64,000 bases of DNA from Aphelenchoides besseyi. Its lineage: Eukaryota; Nematoda; Chromadorea; Rhabditida; Aphelenchoididae. This document shows, piece after piece, positions 47,889 to 59,676 of this stretch. Under the pieces are notes generated by a model that was given only the letters and a program-made list of their open reading frames with translations, was not told the DNA's origin and did no database searches. The position numbers were made by a program, and so were the translations under genes. The first letter of the stretch is position 1. Each line of letters opens with the position of its first letter. The stretch is taken from positions 8,308,001-8,372,000 of the forward strand of contig JAMPIQ010000001.1 in assembly GCA_024699855.1 (NCBI GenBank). Reading direction: 5' to 3'.

Positions 47889-48789
47889 TTAACGATAGCA
47901 GGAAGCCACAAGAAGATCGATCTCTTCGCAAGTTGCATTCGGCAAGTACATTTTCGCAAAAGCACAGTTTTTATGGACCCATGCAACTACATCGACCACT
48001 TGATACAAACCGGCGTATTGTTTAATCTGAAAGTTTTCAATCGAATGTTAGCAATAACATCGAACTGACCATGTTACAATATTGAGGATCCAACTGCATA
48101 TTCGGTAGTGGTGTTACAAACGTTACCGGAGCGGCAGGCGGATTTGGCGCTCTGAAGTTCGTGTTTTCTGTCGCTAATTGAGTTCGTACAGGCGCAACAG
48201 GTGGACGATTCAATGTAATTTGCTTCAACGATCGGGTTTTGTCTTCGATCGTTCGTTCGTATGGAAGTGTACGTGCCATTTGTGGTCGAATGACGGCTGC
48301 TTGTTGTGACCAACTCGTTTCCTACAAGTCGATCCTTAATCTCGCTGTTTTTGGTTTAAATTATTAACGTCAGCTGTTAATACAATCGTACGTTTTAAAT
48401 CCGGGTAAACAATTAACTTCTGTGTTTTCGAAGATTAGAAACCAACAAACATACCGGCACAGTTCGTGGCTGAGTGTTCGTTGCTTGGACTCGACGTTGT
48501 TGTAACTCGGAAATGTAACTGGCACCGGTATTCGCTCCTCCACCCACAGTATCGTCGCCGTCTTCATCATCGACCTAAAATACAAATAACCGAGTAAGAT
48601 TCCCGTACGACAAAAAGAAAACAAAATAAGTCCACTGACCAGAATACACTTATACTTCTTTGGTTTGTTGCTTTTTCGTGGATTAGTCGAACTGCGCAGT
48701 CGCGGCCAAATAGAATCCGATTCCACGGCGGCGATCTCAGCAATCAGCAAAATGAATAACAAGGCCAAGGACCAGAGGCACGACCTCAT
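47889..48789 (-). CDS. small secreted protein with Cys-containing C-terminal domain, function unknown
   Basis: Not recognised. Four exons with in-frame joins give about 215 residues. Exon 1 (ATG 48789) is a signal peptide (SLALLFILLIAEIAAVES) followed by a basic stretch (RKSNKPKKYKC). Exon 2 reads DDEDGDDTVGGGANTG and SYISELQQRRVQA. Exon 3 is Pro/Thr/Gln-rich (NRPPVAPVRTQLATENTN). The last exon is more ordered, with the preceding exon supplying DPQYCNM: IKQYAGLYQVVDVVAWVHKN, CAFAKMYLPNATC, EEIDLLVASCYR, four cysteines in all. The ordered C-terminal part looks like a small disulfide-bonded domain. Probably secreted; a conserved nematode family is possible. Confidence 0.7.
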
Positions 48790-49460
48790 CGTTGAATTGA
48801 CGAGGATTGGTCACGAATTTGCCGTCCATCAACGGCACACTACGCGCCAAGGGCGACAAGAATCCCGCCAGAGGCGTTTGACCCAATTTTCGAATTCACT
48901 TTCGCTGTTCATCGCTCAATCAACCTGTTTGATTGCCGCTCTTGTCGACAAGCGGATTCCAGCGATTTAAAACAAAAGGCGCAACAATTTCGTAAACAAG
49001 CTTCTTGTTATTCGCCGAGAGAAAGCCGTCGCCCGTCTCAACTTCACTGCACGGATATCGGAAGAAGGGATTGATTGAGCGAAACCGGGTGTCGACGGAG
49101 TGTAATGTTTGTGTTCATTTGTCCGATTGATTGGATAATTGATCAGCTACAAAACGAGATAGTTTCTCAGCAAACTTGTTTCCATTCGAGAAGCTCAATG
49201 GAAATCACGAACTGTCTGCTGGTTCGCTGGAGACCAAAGAACAAAAAACATCTGTGCTTAATTCCTTAATGTGGAAACATTAATTTTCAATTAGTTCTTG
49301 TTCGAAATGACAGTCCTCAAACAAGGAAGCGAACAACCTCAGGGGGAGGATTACGGTGAAATTGACAACAAGAGTAACGAAACACTCCCCGATTTCATTT
49401 GTCTCGAGACGCAAACTGCCTTTTTGTTTTTCTGTTTAATGCATGACCAAGGAGGAAGTA
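48790..49460. other. intergenic between secreted-protein gene and mariner-like element
   Basis: Promoter side of the secreted-protein gene. No coding feature or repeat recognised before the transposon end at 49461. Confidence 0.4.
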
Positions 49461-50224
49461 CAGGGTGTCTCAAAAAAAAGGGCAATCGTGCTGTAACTTT
49501 TTAATCAGCCATTGTATGAAGATTCTGTAAAAAGCAACTAAGGTTCTTTTTGGCCGCGGAGTCGATTGGTCTAATTTTCTGCCGGATCGGACAAGTCCGC
49601 AGGCTGCTATGGACAATTTTGTACCTCCAAGCGAGTTTAACGCTGCGAGTTTTTGCATAAATTTACAAACGCTGCTTCTCATTCTTCATTTTTGTCTTCG
49701 TTATGACGGTCAGTCGTTATCAATTCACTTATGACAATCCGGATTTTGGAAGCATGGGAAGAACTCGGGCACAACATTCCATTGTGCAATTTGTGGGTTA
49801 ATAAGTTTCTTAAGCGCATTACTTTGGTAGTACGGGAACACGGAGGCCACATTGAACATCTTGTTAACAAACTGTAATTTTTAATCTTAAATTGTTATAA
49901 ATAATCTGTAATCAAGTTCATCCATCAAGTGACATAACGAAGTCACGTCATTTTTGCCTTGCTTCAATTATTGATATCGCCAGCGCTTAAAAAAAATGAA
50001 GAATGGGAAGCATCGTTTGTAAATTTATGCAAAAACTCGCAGCGTTAAACTCGCTTGGAGGTACAAAATTGTCCATAGCAGCCTGCGGACTTGTCCGATC
50101 CGGCAGAAAATTAGACCAATCGACTCCGCGGCCAAAAAGAACCTTAGTTGCTTTTTACAGAATCTTCATACAATGGCTGATTAAAAAGTTACAGCACGAT
50201 TGCCCTTTTTTTTGAGACACCCTG
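49461..50224 (+). mobile_element. non-autonomous Tc1/mariner-superfamily element with long inverted repeats
   Basis: A 764-bp element flanked by TA on both sides (49459-49460 and 50225-50226), the target duplication of Tc1/mariner. The left end begins CAGGGTGTCTC followed by eight A and GGGCAATCG; the right end is the exact inverse. Inverted repeats run about 230 bp each (49461 to about 49693 and about 49991 to 50224) and I saw only a couple of mismatches (for example ACGCTGC versus ACGATGC), so the insertion is recent. The centre holds a remnant of a transposase C-terminus. No intact transposase gene fits, so it must depend on a helper. It sits about 100 bp upstream of the COP1 start codon. 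Confidence 0.92.
49731..49877 (+). pseudogene. remnant C-terminus of a Tc1/mariner-type transposase
   Basis: A 48-residue frame inside the element reads IRILEAWEELGHNIPL and later REHGGHIEHLVNKL before a stop. This is the wording seen at the end of many Tc1/mariner DDE transposases (an AWEEI-like helix, then HGGHIEHLL). The catalytic DDE/D part and the DNA-binding domain are absent, so this is a deletion derivative. Confidence 0.65.
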
Positions 50225-50321
50225 TAGAATTAGACGGGAGACAACTTTTTTTGATCTTATATCGAAATAGTTTTGCAATCTCGTTGAAGAAATAAAAAAT
50301 TATTAAGAATTTCCAGCGAAC

Positions 50322-52649
50322 ATGAGTCAAGATCAAGGTGCTGGTCCGAGCGAAATGTCTTCGGAGACTTCAACGGTCGGATTCAGTGGCTCCAACGATA
50401 ACTCGGCTGAAATATGGTAAGCCTCATTTCACTGATTGTTGATTCCAATTGTTTTAGTCGCATTTGTATGCAAATGTTTTTTGAACCTTATTCAACCGTT
50501 TGTGGTCACACGTTTTGGTTGGTTTGGACTTCGAAAGTTGTGAATGAAATCGCATTTCTAGTCGGGCATGTATTTCCAGACACATTGCTCGTCGTTCGGC
50601 GTGTCCAATGTGTGGTACAGATCTTGACCCAACGAATCCAATTCACTTGATCCCAAACCATACGGCTGCTGCACTGATTGAGAACGTTCGAAAGACAAGA
50701 CAGGGAATCAATTCGTTCAAACGTTTGGCATCGGAGATGAGCCGCGACAACTATCAAGTGAGAAATCATTTTTGAGTTGAATTCACTTCGTTTCAAGGAC
50801 TTGGAATCGTTGACAAATCTGATCACTCCAATGAGCTCTTTGGATCATATAAACGAAGCGATCAGCGAGCTAAAAAGAAGAAAAAAAGAAATGACGTTGA
50901 CTAATGAAAAGAAGAAGAGCATTTTGTTGAACGAGTTCTTTGATCGAATGGTACAAAAACGAAACGACGAGATCGCCAATTTGATCTACGAAATACAAAT
51001 GTTATCAGCAGACAAAGCTCGTGCGAATGTAAGATTGCTCATGGATCGACTAACTGATTGTTTTGAGTTTAGAAGGCATTGAAATGTGACGATATTTCCA
51101 GTTCAGAAAACTATTTGAATGTTGAACCATCGAGTGAAAGATCCACATCACCGGCATCTGTCACTTCAACAAGTTCGGGGGCTACGAGCGAACAAATTCA
51201 AAGTTTGAAGAGTCGAATAGAACCGAATTTGAGCAGCCTGGAGTTGTGTTATTTCGATCTCCGTACCAGTGTTTACGGTGAGTTGACGACCACAACATAG
51301 TTCTCAACTTTTGACTGTTTTAGACAACGAGCACGCACACAAAGAAGGATCATTAGGTCCGAAATTGGACGAATTTTCGAATATTCTCACCGGAATGTCT
51401 CAGTACACAAAAGTGAGGAAAATGACGACACTCAATCACAATATTGCCACTGCACATCCAAATGCTTCGATTGTTTCAAGGTAAAGAGTCAACAATGACT
51501 GTTAATTTCTGGGTTTCAGTATCGAGTTTGATCGGGATGGCGAGTATTTTGTGGTTGCGGGTGTCACGAAAAAGATCAAACTTTACGATTTTAATGCCGT
51601 CATTAACAACGATTCCGAGTTCCAGTACCCCCTCCATCAACTTCAGTGTTCATCAAAAATCAGGTACTGGAATAGTAAGAACCTGCCTACTTTTTTGTTC
51701 AGTAACATCTCGTGGAATCCGTACATTAAATCGGCATTGGCGTCGAGTGACTACGACGGAAAAGTGCACTTGTGGGACACAGAACTTTGCAAAAACATTC
51801 GAACGTTTGCGGAACATGAAAAACGATGTTGGACTGTTCAGTTCAATAACGTCGATCCACATCTGATGGCTTCCGGATCTGATGATGCAAAAGTAAGAAA
51901 TAGCGAAGAACAAGGATGTCAAAGTTGTTTTAGGTGAAATTGTGGTCGATGCAAGTGCCGAATTCGATTTGCACCGTCGACGCAAAAGTCAACGTCTGTT
52001 GTGTGTATTTCAGTCCAACATCACGAAACAATTTCGTTTTCGGATCGGCAGGTAACATCCGATTGCTTTCAAATCCAACTATTGTTTAGATCACTGTGTT
52101 CATCTCTACGATCTAAGAAACACTTCGAAAGCCGTTAGTATTTTCCGCGGACATCGCAAGGCGGTTTCGTACGTGAAATACTGCAACGAAAACGAGGTTG
52201 TTTCTGCGTAGGTCATTTGCTTAACAACTCATATTCGCTTCATTGTTTAGATCAACGGACAGTAATCTCCGGTTATGGGACGTGAAGACCGGAGTTTGTC
52301 GTCAAATTATGCGTGGACATCAAAACGAAAAGAACTTTGTCGGTTTGGCTACAGACGGCAATCACATCGTTTGTGGGAGCGAAAACAACAATCTTTACAT
52401 CTATTACAAAAACATTGCTGATCCGCTTCTTCGCTACGATTTTGCAACTCGTCAAGCCGATGCGGATAATGCAGATGTAACTTTGGTTCCGATCGCCAGC
52501 GAACAGTCTTCCAACGATTTCGTCTCGGCAGTTTGTTGGAGAAAGGTGCCTCGAAAAACGAGTTTGTTTGATCAACTTCTTTTCAGAACTCGAATATCAT
52601 CGTGGCTGCGAATAGTCAAGGAGCAACACACGTGTTGGAGTTGCTATGA
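50322..52649 (+). CDS. COP1: E3 ubiquitin ligase COP1 (RING, coiled coil, WD40)
   Basis: Targets transcription factors (c-Jun, ETS, C/EBP) through a WD40 groove, with DET1-DDB1-CUL4 or Tribbles partners. Start ATG 50322 ([17 protein letters not shown]), 5 bp after TTTCCAG. The RING finger is built from three exons: [21 protein letters not shown], then [20 protein letters not shown] Lys/Glu-rich helical region follows ([40 protein letters not shown]). The seven-blade WD40 domain opens with [20 protein letters not shown] and includes [50 protein letters not shown] and [13 protein letters not shown]. It ends [18 protein letters not shown], almost the vertebrate terminus (AANSQGTIKVLELV). All blades are present. 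Confidence 0.95.
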
Positions 52650-52697
52650 GTTTGTACATAGTTTTGCAAATGCTTTCAATTTATTGTTATCTGTTTC

Positions 52698-52703
52698 AAT
52701 AAA
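52698..52703 (+). terminator. AATAAA poly(A) signal of COP1
   Basis: Canonical hexamer about 50 bp past the COP1 stop codon. Confidence 0.65.
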
Positions 52704-52828
52704 CTTATTATTACTGAGAAAGAAGTTAGAAGAATCGAATGTCTTTTCAAGCACATTCATAAACGAGCAAATCGAGTCCTGAGTTCGGGGTTTTCAGAAA
52801 TCGGCAGTAAAATTGCGGCAAAAAGAAA

Positions 52829-55461
52829 CTAGTAGAGAAGAATCGGTTCGTGATTAGATCGAGAAGAAGATGCCTTGTGAAGACCTTTACTAATAATCGA
52901 ACCAGCATCGTCGATATATTGAGCATACTAAACACGTTTTTTGCTTAAATGAAAACCGAAAGTAACCAACATTGTCTTCAATCCACTTAAAAATATGGAC
53001 GTTGTAAGGTACGTACGGCTGTCGAAGTAGTTGCTCTTGTACCTCGAGAAATTTCTTCAAATCTTCTAATGTGATACGAGATTTGCTCGGTCTAAAAGCT
53101 CGACAAGTTTATCTACTACAATGTTCAAACTGACCGAGTTTTCTTCAACGCTGCGACTATTTTCATCGCCTAAAACAAGTTGAAAGGTGTTTGAATGAGC
53201 GAATGTTTTTCAAGTCATTCACTTGCCTCACGAATATCATCGCTGACATTGGCGAATCCGCGTCGAGCCCCGCGTATTTTACGTCCAAAGTAATGCAGTT
53301 TTGTGAATGTTCGTCTGAAAGAGACGGTTAACAAACCAACTGAATAAAATGCAATCGTTGAAACTTTAAACAAGAATAAGCACAATGAGATACAGGCTTT
53401 TTGATTGTTGGTAAGTAGTGTAACAAACGTTTGCATCCACTTACTTCAATGTCGAGCTGCACAAATCCAAACTCGCAGTTACGACTGCCAATCCAATGAT
53501 TACGTAAACAACGACAAGCTGAAACGAAGCCCTCGAATAAGCACAATGTTATGGAAACGTACAGTCAAATAGAGTTTACTTCTAACACAAATGTTTCCTA
53601 AGCTAATCGTGGTGATTGTGTTGAAGGAAAAGAAAAGACCGTGAGTGAAAGACCTAAAAACGAATGGTTACGACATCCAACTTTTATTCAACTTACCATA
53701 TGGGACCGTGCTAAAAGATACAAACGTATAACCGAAAATGAAAGATCAAAACGTAACAATTATCAATACTATGATTGTCATTGTTACGCAGAGATCAAAA
53801 CATTCGGAATCAAAAGTAATCTAACCTCAAAAATGTTAAACAAACATGATCCAATTGAACAGTAACCAACAACGATAACAAAATAAGAAAATATTGGCAG
53901 TTGTAAACGCTCATCATCGTCCTGCAAACATTCCTTTAGTCCGCTCTCTTATCATTCCTTTAGTTCGTTTTTCATTTGCGTTAGACGTATGAACTCGAAC
54001 GATAAACCTAAAATCAACTCACCTCTTCATCCTCTTCGTCATCGTCTAAGCGATGTCGACGACGCTTTTGTTTTACTATCCTGAAATGCAAAATTAACTT
54101 GGAGCCCTCAATCATCACCTCGAGTCGATGCTATCGTCGTCTTCGTTCATCATGTATGTTTTTATCGCTTCTATTATTCGCATACACCACGCCGCAAGAG
54201 CAAGTAATCGGCCGTAAGCTCGAATGACAATGTCCGAAAGAAATTTTCCAATATCAGCTGCAGTAATAAACATCAACGGAATACCCAACAATCCGTAGAA
54301 AACAGTGAAAATTCGACCCGAATCAGTAATTGGCGACAAGTGATCGTACCTGAAAAACAACTTCAATACTGGATTTTGTCCTCGATTACCCGGTTGACGT
54401 AATTACAGTTAACGCGTAGAGAACAGCTGCTGCAAAAGTCCATTTGTTGTGCAACTCCGATTCGGAGTCCGTCCACGTCTGCTGATCCAATGTGAATTTG
54501 TCGTCGTACTCATGTGTACGTGATAGTGTCGACAATAGTGGTCGTAATCGACGTTCGACCTAAACTCACACGTCAAAACAATTCGACCTTTTCCACCTAC
54601 CGATCTTATGTCAACTCGACGGTCACAGATTTCGTATGTCTCGTTTATAATTTGCTGAAATGAATTGGAACAACATTGCGTTAACGACTTCAATGGCTTA
54701 CTTGATAGATTCCGAGAATGTCGACGAGTTTGTCCTTTCGCTTTTGTAGCTCCGTATCGGCTTCAAGTAACGTGAAAACCAAGGCGCCCATTCCGATATA
54801 AGTGAAAAGAAGAATGATCAAACCGATATGCGGCGCGAGGATTTTCAGGTACTGAACGGTTCTCCAAAGTTCATTGAACATTTCACCTTAACTTACTTTT
54901 ATTACTCTTTGCGGGAAACTTTGAATTTCGGTTGTCGTCTCATCGTTACTCGCTCCTTCTTCAGCATCTCGTCTCAACGGAAATTCGTCCCATTTCACTC
55001 GACTTACATTTTCTGTAATCAGACAAAAGTCAATTGCAATCGAAAGCTCAGAATTGAATCAAATGAACAAACCCAAAGTGTCAGATTGCGTGCTGTTTAA
55101 CTGTGAAATTATGCTTATGCTCGAGTGCATGTTGAGCGAGAAAGTTTACAATCCTAAACCAAAAATTCTCCCAAACTTTTAGCCGGAAGTGTCCAAAATA
55201 ATCCGTAGGGTTAAGGCGAGCAAACATGAAGTGCGATTTGGACCTCAAATTTCTACACTTGCGCACTTCAATTTCCCACGATCTTGAGGGCTACGCGCGT
55301 AAATTGAAATGTAAATTTGAAAGATGATTACCGGAACACAACGAAAAAGACTCGGTAGTATCTCTCGGTGGAGGTGCTGGTGGAATAACTGATTGCCATC
55401 GAAAGTTTAAACTAGTCGACGTGAAGCGTCTGAGTGTATTGTAGGCCCCGGTTGAACCCAT
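52829..55461 (-). CDS. two-pore-domain potassium channel (TWK) with altered selectivity filters
   Basis: A K2P channel by architecture. ATG 55461 (MGSTGAYNTLRRFTS), then a 315-bp first intron. M1 is LAPHIGLIILLFTYIGMGAL; pore 1 WTFAAAVLYALTVITSTG joined to YDHLSPITDSGRI; M2 FTVFYGLLGIPLMFITAAD; M3 LPIFSYFVIVVGYCSIGSCL; pore 2 GPIWSFTHGLFFSFNTITTI then SLGNICVRSK; M4 LVVVYVIIGLAVVTASLDL. The tail has RKIRGARRGFANVSDDIRE, a GC-AG intron (53226-53171), AMKIVAALKKTR and PYVPYNVHIFKWIE. Filter 1 reads T-S-T-G-Y-D instead of TxGYG, and filter 2 T-I-S-L-G-N instead of TIG(F/L)G. The reading frame is otherwise intact. The last exon is uncertain: the stop may be at 52829 or near 52890. Confidence 0.85.
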
Positions 55462-56654
55462 GACGATCGACAATCAACGAAATTGCACGTGAGTCACTGT
55501 GGATTGCTTCACACATGGATTTTCAAACGGGCATTTAAGAAATCGCCACGAGAAGTTAAAATAAACGAGACATAAAGGCCAAATGAGCAGCAGCTGAAGA
55601 GTAACAAAAGACTGAATGATGTGCTTCCATCAGCAGCTCTTTTTTCCGCAGAAAAAAAGGATCATCTCGGCAAAATGACTTGGCAACCAACTGCTTGATT
55701 CCGCTTCGTTGGCCATTTCAGTTTGAGTATTGCACCAAATTCTTGAGCTTATTTTTTCGTCTGAATGAAAATCGGAGATTTTTGGCGCGACAACTTTTGG
55801 TTTTGTTCTACAAGTGCAAAACTTTCGATACAACTTTCGCATTCTAAGGTTTAGATTAATGGAATCTCCGTTCGTATCACTTACAAAAGAGATAGTGCAG
55901 AAAGACGACTTCATTTTTCTGACTTACCAAATGCATCGGAATGGTCGTTCGGGTGTAGGGATGCTGTTCTAATCAACTGAAAAGCAACACTACCCATCGT
56001 TTAGCGATTGATGGACAATCTACGATGAGTATGAAAACCAATGACTGATGTGTTCATTACATGACGACCGTAGAAACCAAATGAAGAGTTTGGTTAATTG
56101 AGTTATCTGCACACGAGCAGTAGCCACAGAATCTGTTGCGGTGGGCGGTCAACGAGGAGCGAAAGCGATGAAGTGCAAATGGATGGCGATCATTCGATTA
56201 AACAAACTGCAGCTGCGTCGTTCAGCTTTTCATCGCATCGGAACGACGTCGATACCAAGCCTGTGGACCGATATACGACAACGAAATCTTTTGACAGACG
56301 GTCGTAAATTTTGCTCGTTCGACGGCAACCCCAAAGGTCAAGGATTTGAGTCTTCCGGGCAAACCGACCGACGGATGTCACACGTAGCATGGTGCCTTCC
56401 CTGGACTCGTTTTTTCACAAAAACAAAACGAGAAGCATTTTCGGTTCGACGACCGCGGATCTTTTCAATCTCGACAATTCGACCGGCTTCCGGTTGGCCG
56501 TGCCGAATTAGGTCTCGAGTCCTCTTCGTTTGTTTGAAGTGCTGGTAGAATGACAGAATGCTGTTTGCTTGGAATAACAAGAAAAATGAACGGTTCCGTT
56601 TATTCAATAGTAACAAAAACCAATTGGTTAAAACATCAAAACAGAACGAAGATT
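55462..56654. other. intergenic, 1.2 kb, no supported gene
   Basis: Upstream region of the TWK channel and 3' region of SYF1/XAB2. Frames on both strands lack recognisable domains. Confidence 0.4.
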
Positions 56655-59600
56655 TCATGCTCCATCTTCGTCGTCTTCGTCCATATCAACGTTAATCTCG
56701 TCCGGATTCTCGGTCGTCTGCTCGGTTGTCGTCTTACTTTCGCCTCGTACAAACGAAATCGGTCGTGCACCATCTCCAGCAGCGTTTCCTCGTTTCGTTG
56801 CTGCAGCTTCTTCACGTGCCTTCGCTTCGAGCACCGCCATACTATCGGCCGCACTCAGTTCGCCGGCAACTTCCGCTTTTCCACCAATGGTTGCCAGCAT
56901 TTGAGCGCTCATGTAGTTGACATTGGTATTGTAACTCGCTTGCACCGAACGTTTCACACGCAACATCTCTCGCAACGTATCTTCATTGCCGTGATCAACT
57001 TCGAACGTCTTCCAAACATCCCAGAATAAGCCATGAACCTTAAAATAATCGTAAACATCACACACAAACAACTTACACGTGGATCACAAATCTCCGCACA
57101 ATGCGCATAGATCACACGTGCACGATCAATTTCACCCAAGTTTCTTTCAACTTGAGCGAATTTAAGCGACATTTCTCTGAAATTAAATGTCGCTTGATGA
57201 CTTGAAATCGAAAACAAACCGAGAACGATCTTCCGGTAACGACTGGATTGCTTCCATGAAGATCGCACGACAACTCGTGATACCGAAAAAGTCAATTGCT
57301 TTCTTAATGTAAATATTGTAGACCTAAAATTCAAGTTAATTGACACAAAATAAAATTAAAAATACCAAATGCATTTCCTCTCGATCCACCGCTTTACACG
57401 CTCGATTATAAATCGCCATCGCATGTCGTGCCAAACCATAGTCTTCTTCCAAGCGTGCGTATAACAAATAAATGTCTAAGATAGAATGCTGATTATTGCA
57501 ATTCATTTCAATTACTTTTCGCATATTTGGGTGGACAGTTTTCGAGACATTGTTCGAACAGATCACGTGCTCGTTCCAATTTCTTTCCTCCCTAAAACTC
57601 TTATTTGCTAATCAATCAAATAAGTCCAACAAAACTCACGTATCGTTTAACGAATTTAGCCAAATAAACATTCCAAATATCGTAAACCATGGGCCATCGA
57701 AACAGTCCGATTCCTTTCTCATATGCCTGAAACGAATCTAATCCTGGAATCGAAATATACACTAGCCTTAAAGGAGTCCTCGAAGAAATTGTTCTCTTCC
57801 AAAAACAGTCCGTAGTTAATGACAATCTGAGGAGTTGCAATTCGAAGTTCGATGATGCGCTCGTAAACTGCCCGACACGAATCAATCGTACCCATCGACT
57901 CTTCGATGTCCGCGAACAACGACCACAAACGAAGTGACTTAAACAAACGGTTCTGCACTTTCTCAGTTTCATCGAAATATTGCACATGTTTAGCCGGTGC
58001 TACTGTTGCTCGTTTCAAAAGGCTAACAGTCGAGTCGTAATCTCTAGAAATAATGGATTCAAATAAAAGTAAAGATAACAAACCCATGTTTTAGTTGAAA
58101 TTGTACGTATTCGCACCAAATACGCGCCAATTCATCGACTTTTGCAAACGAAACACGAACAGCACGTTCGAAAATGTGACGAGCACGTTCAACATCGTTC
58201 GCATTTTCAACCAACTTAACCATTTCAATCCACAAATCCGCAAAATTTCCTGTTTGTATTTTCGGATCGATTGTCCGTGCCGCTTCTTCAAATGTTTTGA
58301 TCTGTTGGTCCAAGGATCCCTCGTAGAGATGAATTCGATTGATCCATTCTCGAACATTGTGCGGATTTTGACGGAGCAGAACGCTGTTCAATAACAACGG
58401 TCGTCTTTCCATCAAGTGTTCGAATCGACTGATCAACAATTCCAACTCGAACTCGCAGTGTTCGATTTTGTCCGCCGAAGCTTTTCGTACGATGTCCATC
58501 TGATGAGAAGTGATTCGTTCCATAAATTTGGCATAAGCATCAAAAATCAGCGCAAAATCACGAACTGTTTTAACGCTGATCATTGCTTCTTCGTAGATAT
58601 CACGGGCCTAAAAAACCGAAGATGCGATAAAATTGCTAGATAACTTACTCTTTCAAAGTTAGGTTTTCGCAAATAGTACTCAGCTAATGATAACCACAAG
58701 ATTCCAACTTGATCGGAATAACGATAAATTCCCTGTCGAATAATTCGCTCGACGTTCAAAGAGTAGATTTTGTTCGGATTCTTCGACAACAAATCACATA
58801 GTTCGGACCATAACTAAAAATTTGACTGATAACAATTTCAAATCAATTAAACTTACTTGAAACGATGTTTTCCCTTGTTCGCTAACGTCTTTGTCTTCAT
58901 TAACCAAAATGACCAGCTCGGTAGCTGCTTCGTCCAACTTGTCGATTTCCTTCAAGAAGTCAACGAACGATTCGCGAGCCGCCGGATAAATCTGAAAATT
59001 TCAAAAACAATGAAAACAACTCAAGAAAAACTTACTTTCAAGTAACGACGATAAACGCGAATCGTTGTTTCAGGTATGTTGTGTGAAGTGAGAAACTCAA
59101 TGTACTTTGGCCAAATTCGCATGTGTTGTGTGACTGGTAGTGCGCGAATAGCACGATCAAAAACACGACGAGTTTCGGTGATCAAACCGCGGCGTACCAT
59201 CAACTCGCAATAATCCAACCAAATACGCGGCATCTAAAATACAAAACTAAAATTCGCAAATACAATGAACAAAAATACCTTGTTGAGAAAAACTAAACAT
59301 CGCTCATACGCATCGCACAAATACGCAAACGACTTGTCAGTCACGCATTTCCGTGCGATTGTTCGTCGTCGATACTTCAAATAACTGTACCATAGCTTGT
59401 AACTTCGATTGAAAATTGCCAACGCTCGTTCGTAGACAATTCGCACTTGATGAGGTTCGGACTTGGTTTTGATTTTGTGTTCGATCAAACGTTGCCAAGG
59501 TCTTAGTGAACCAGGATTTCGTGTGATATCCTCTTCGTAGGGAATATCTTCTTCTTCCTGAAAATCCGTAAAAATGCAAATATCCGCGTAAAAAAACTTA

Positions 59601-59676
59601 CAAAAATAATTTTCGTGAAATCACGTCGTGTTTCTGCTACATCGCCATTGTTCCCGTCGGTTTCTTGAAGTGCCAT
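56655..59676 (-). CDS. XAB2: pre-mRNA splicing factor SYF1/XAB2 (HAT repeats)
   Basis: Part of the NineTeen/Prp19-related intron-binding complex of the spliceosome; in vertebrates also in transcription-coupled repair. Around a dozen exons. Start ATG 59676 ([20 protein letters not shown]), then [23 protein letters not shown] (half-a-TPR) repeats fill most of the protein: [137 protein letters not shown]. The C-terminus has [26 protein letters not shown] and an acidic end [17 protein letters not shown], as in XAB2 (PDEINIDDEDDEDE). The full length is covered. Divergent from CMTR1, 506 bp apart. Confidence 0.95.

Noticed and set aside
49470..50215. A protein-coding gene pair giving nearly identical 70-residue proteins on opposite strands
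   Set aside because: The two frames are the same sequence read from the two inverted repeats of the mariner-like element, ending at its GACACCC terminus.
56098..56548. Plus-strand frame of 135 residues between the TWK channel and SYF1/XAB2
   Set aside because: No homology, unusual composition for this genome and no splice structure; treated as chance.
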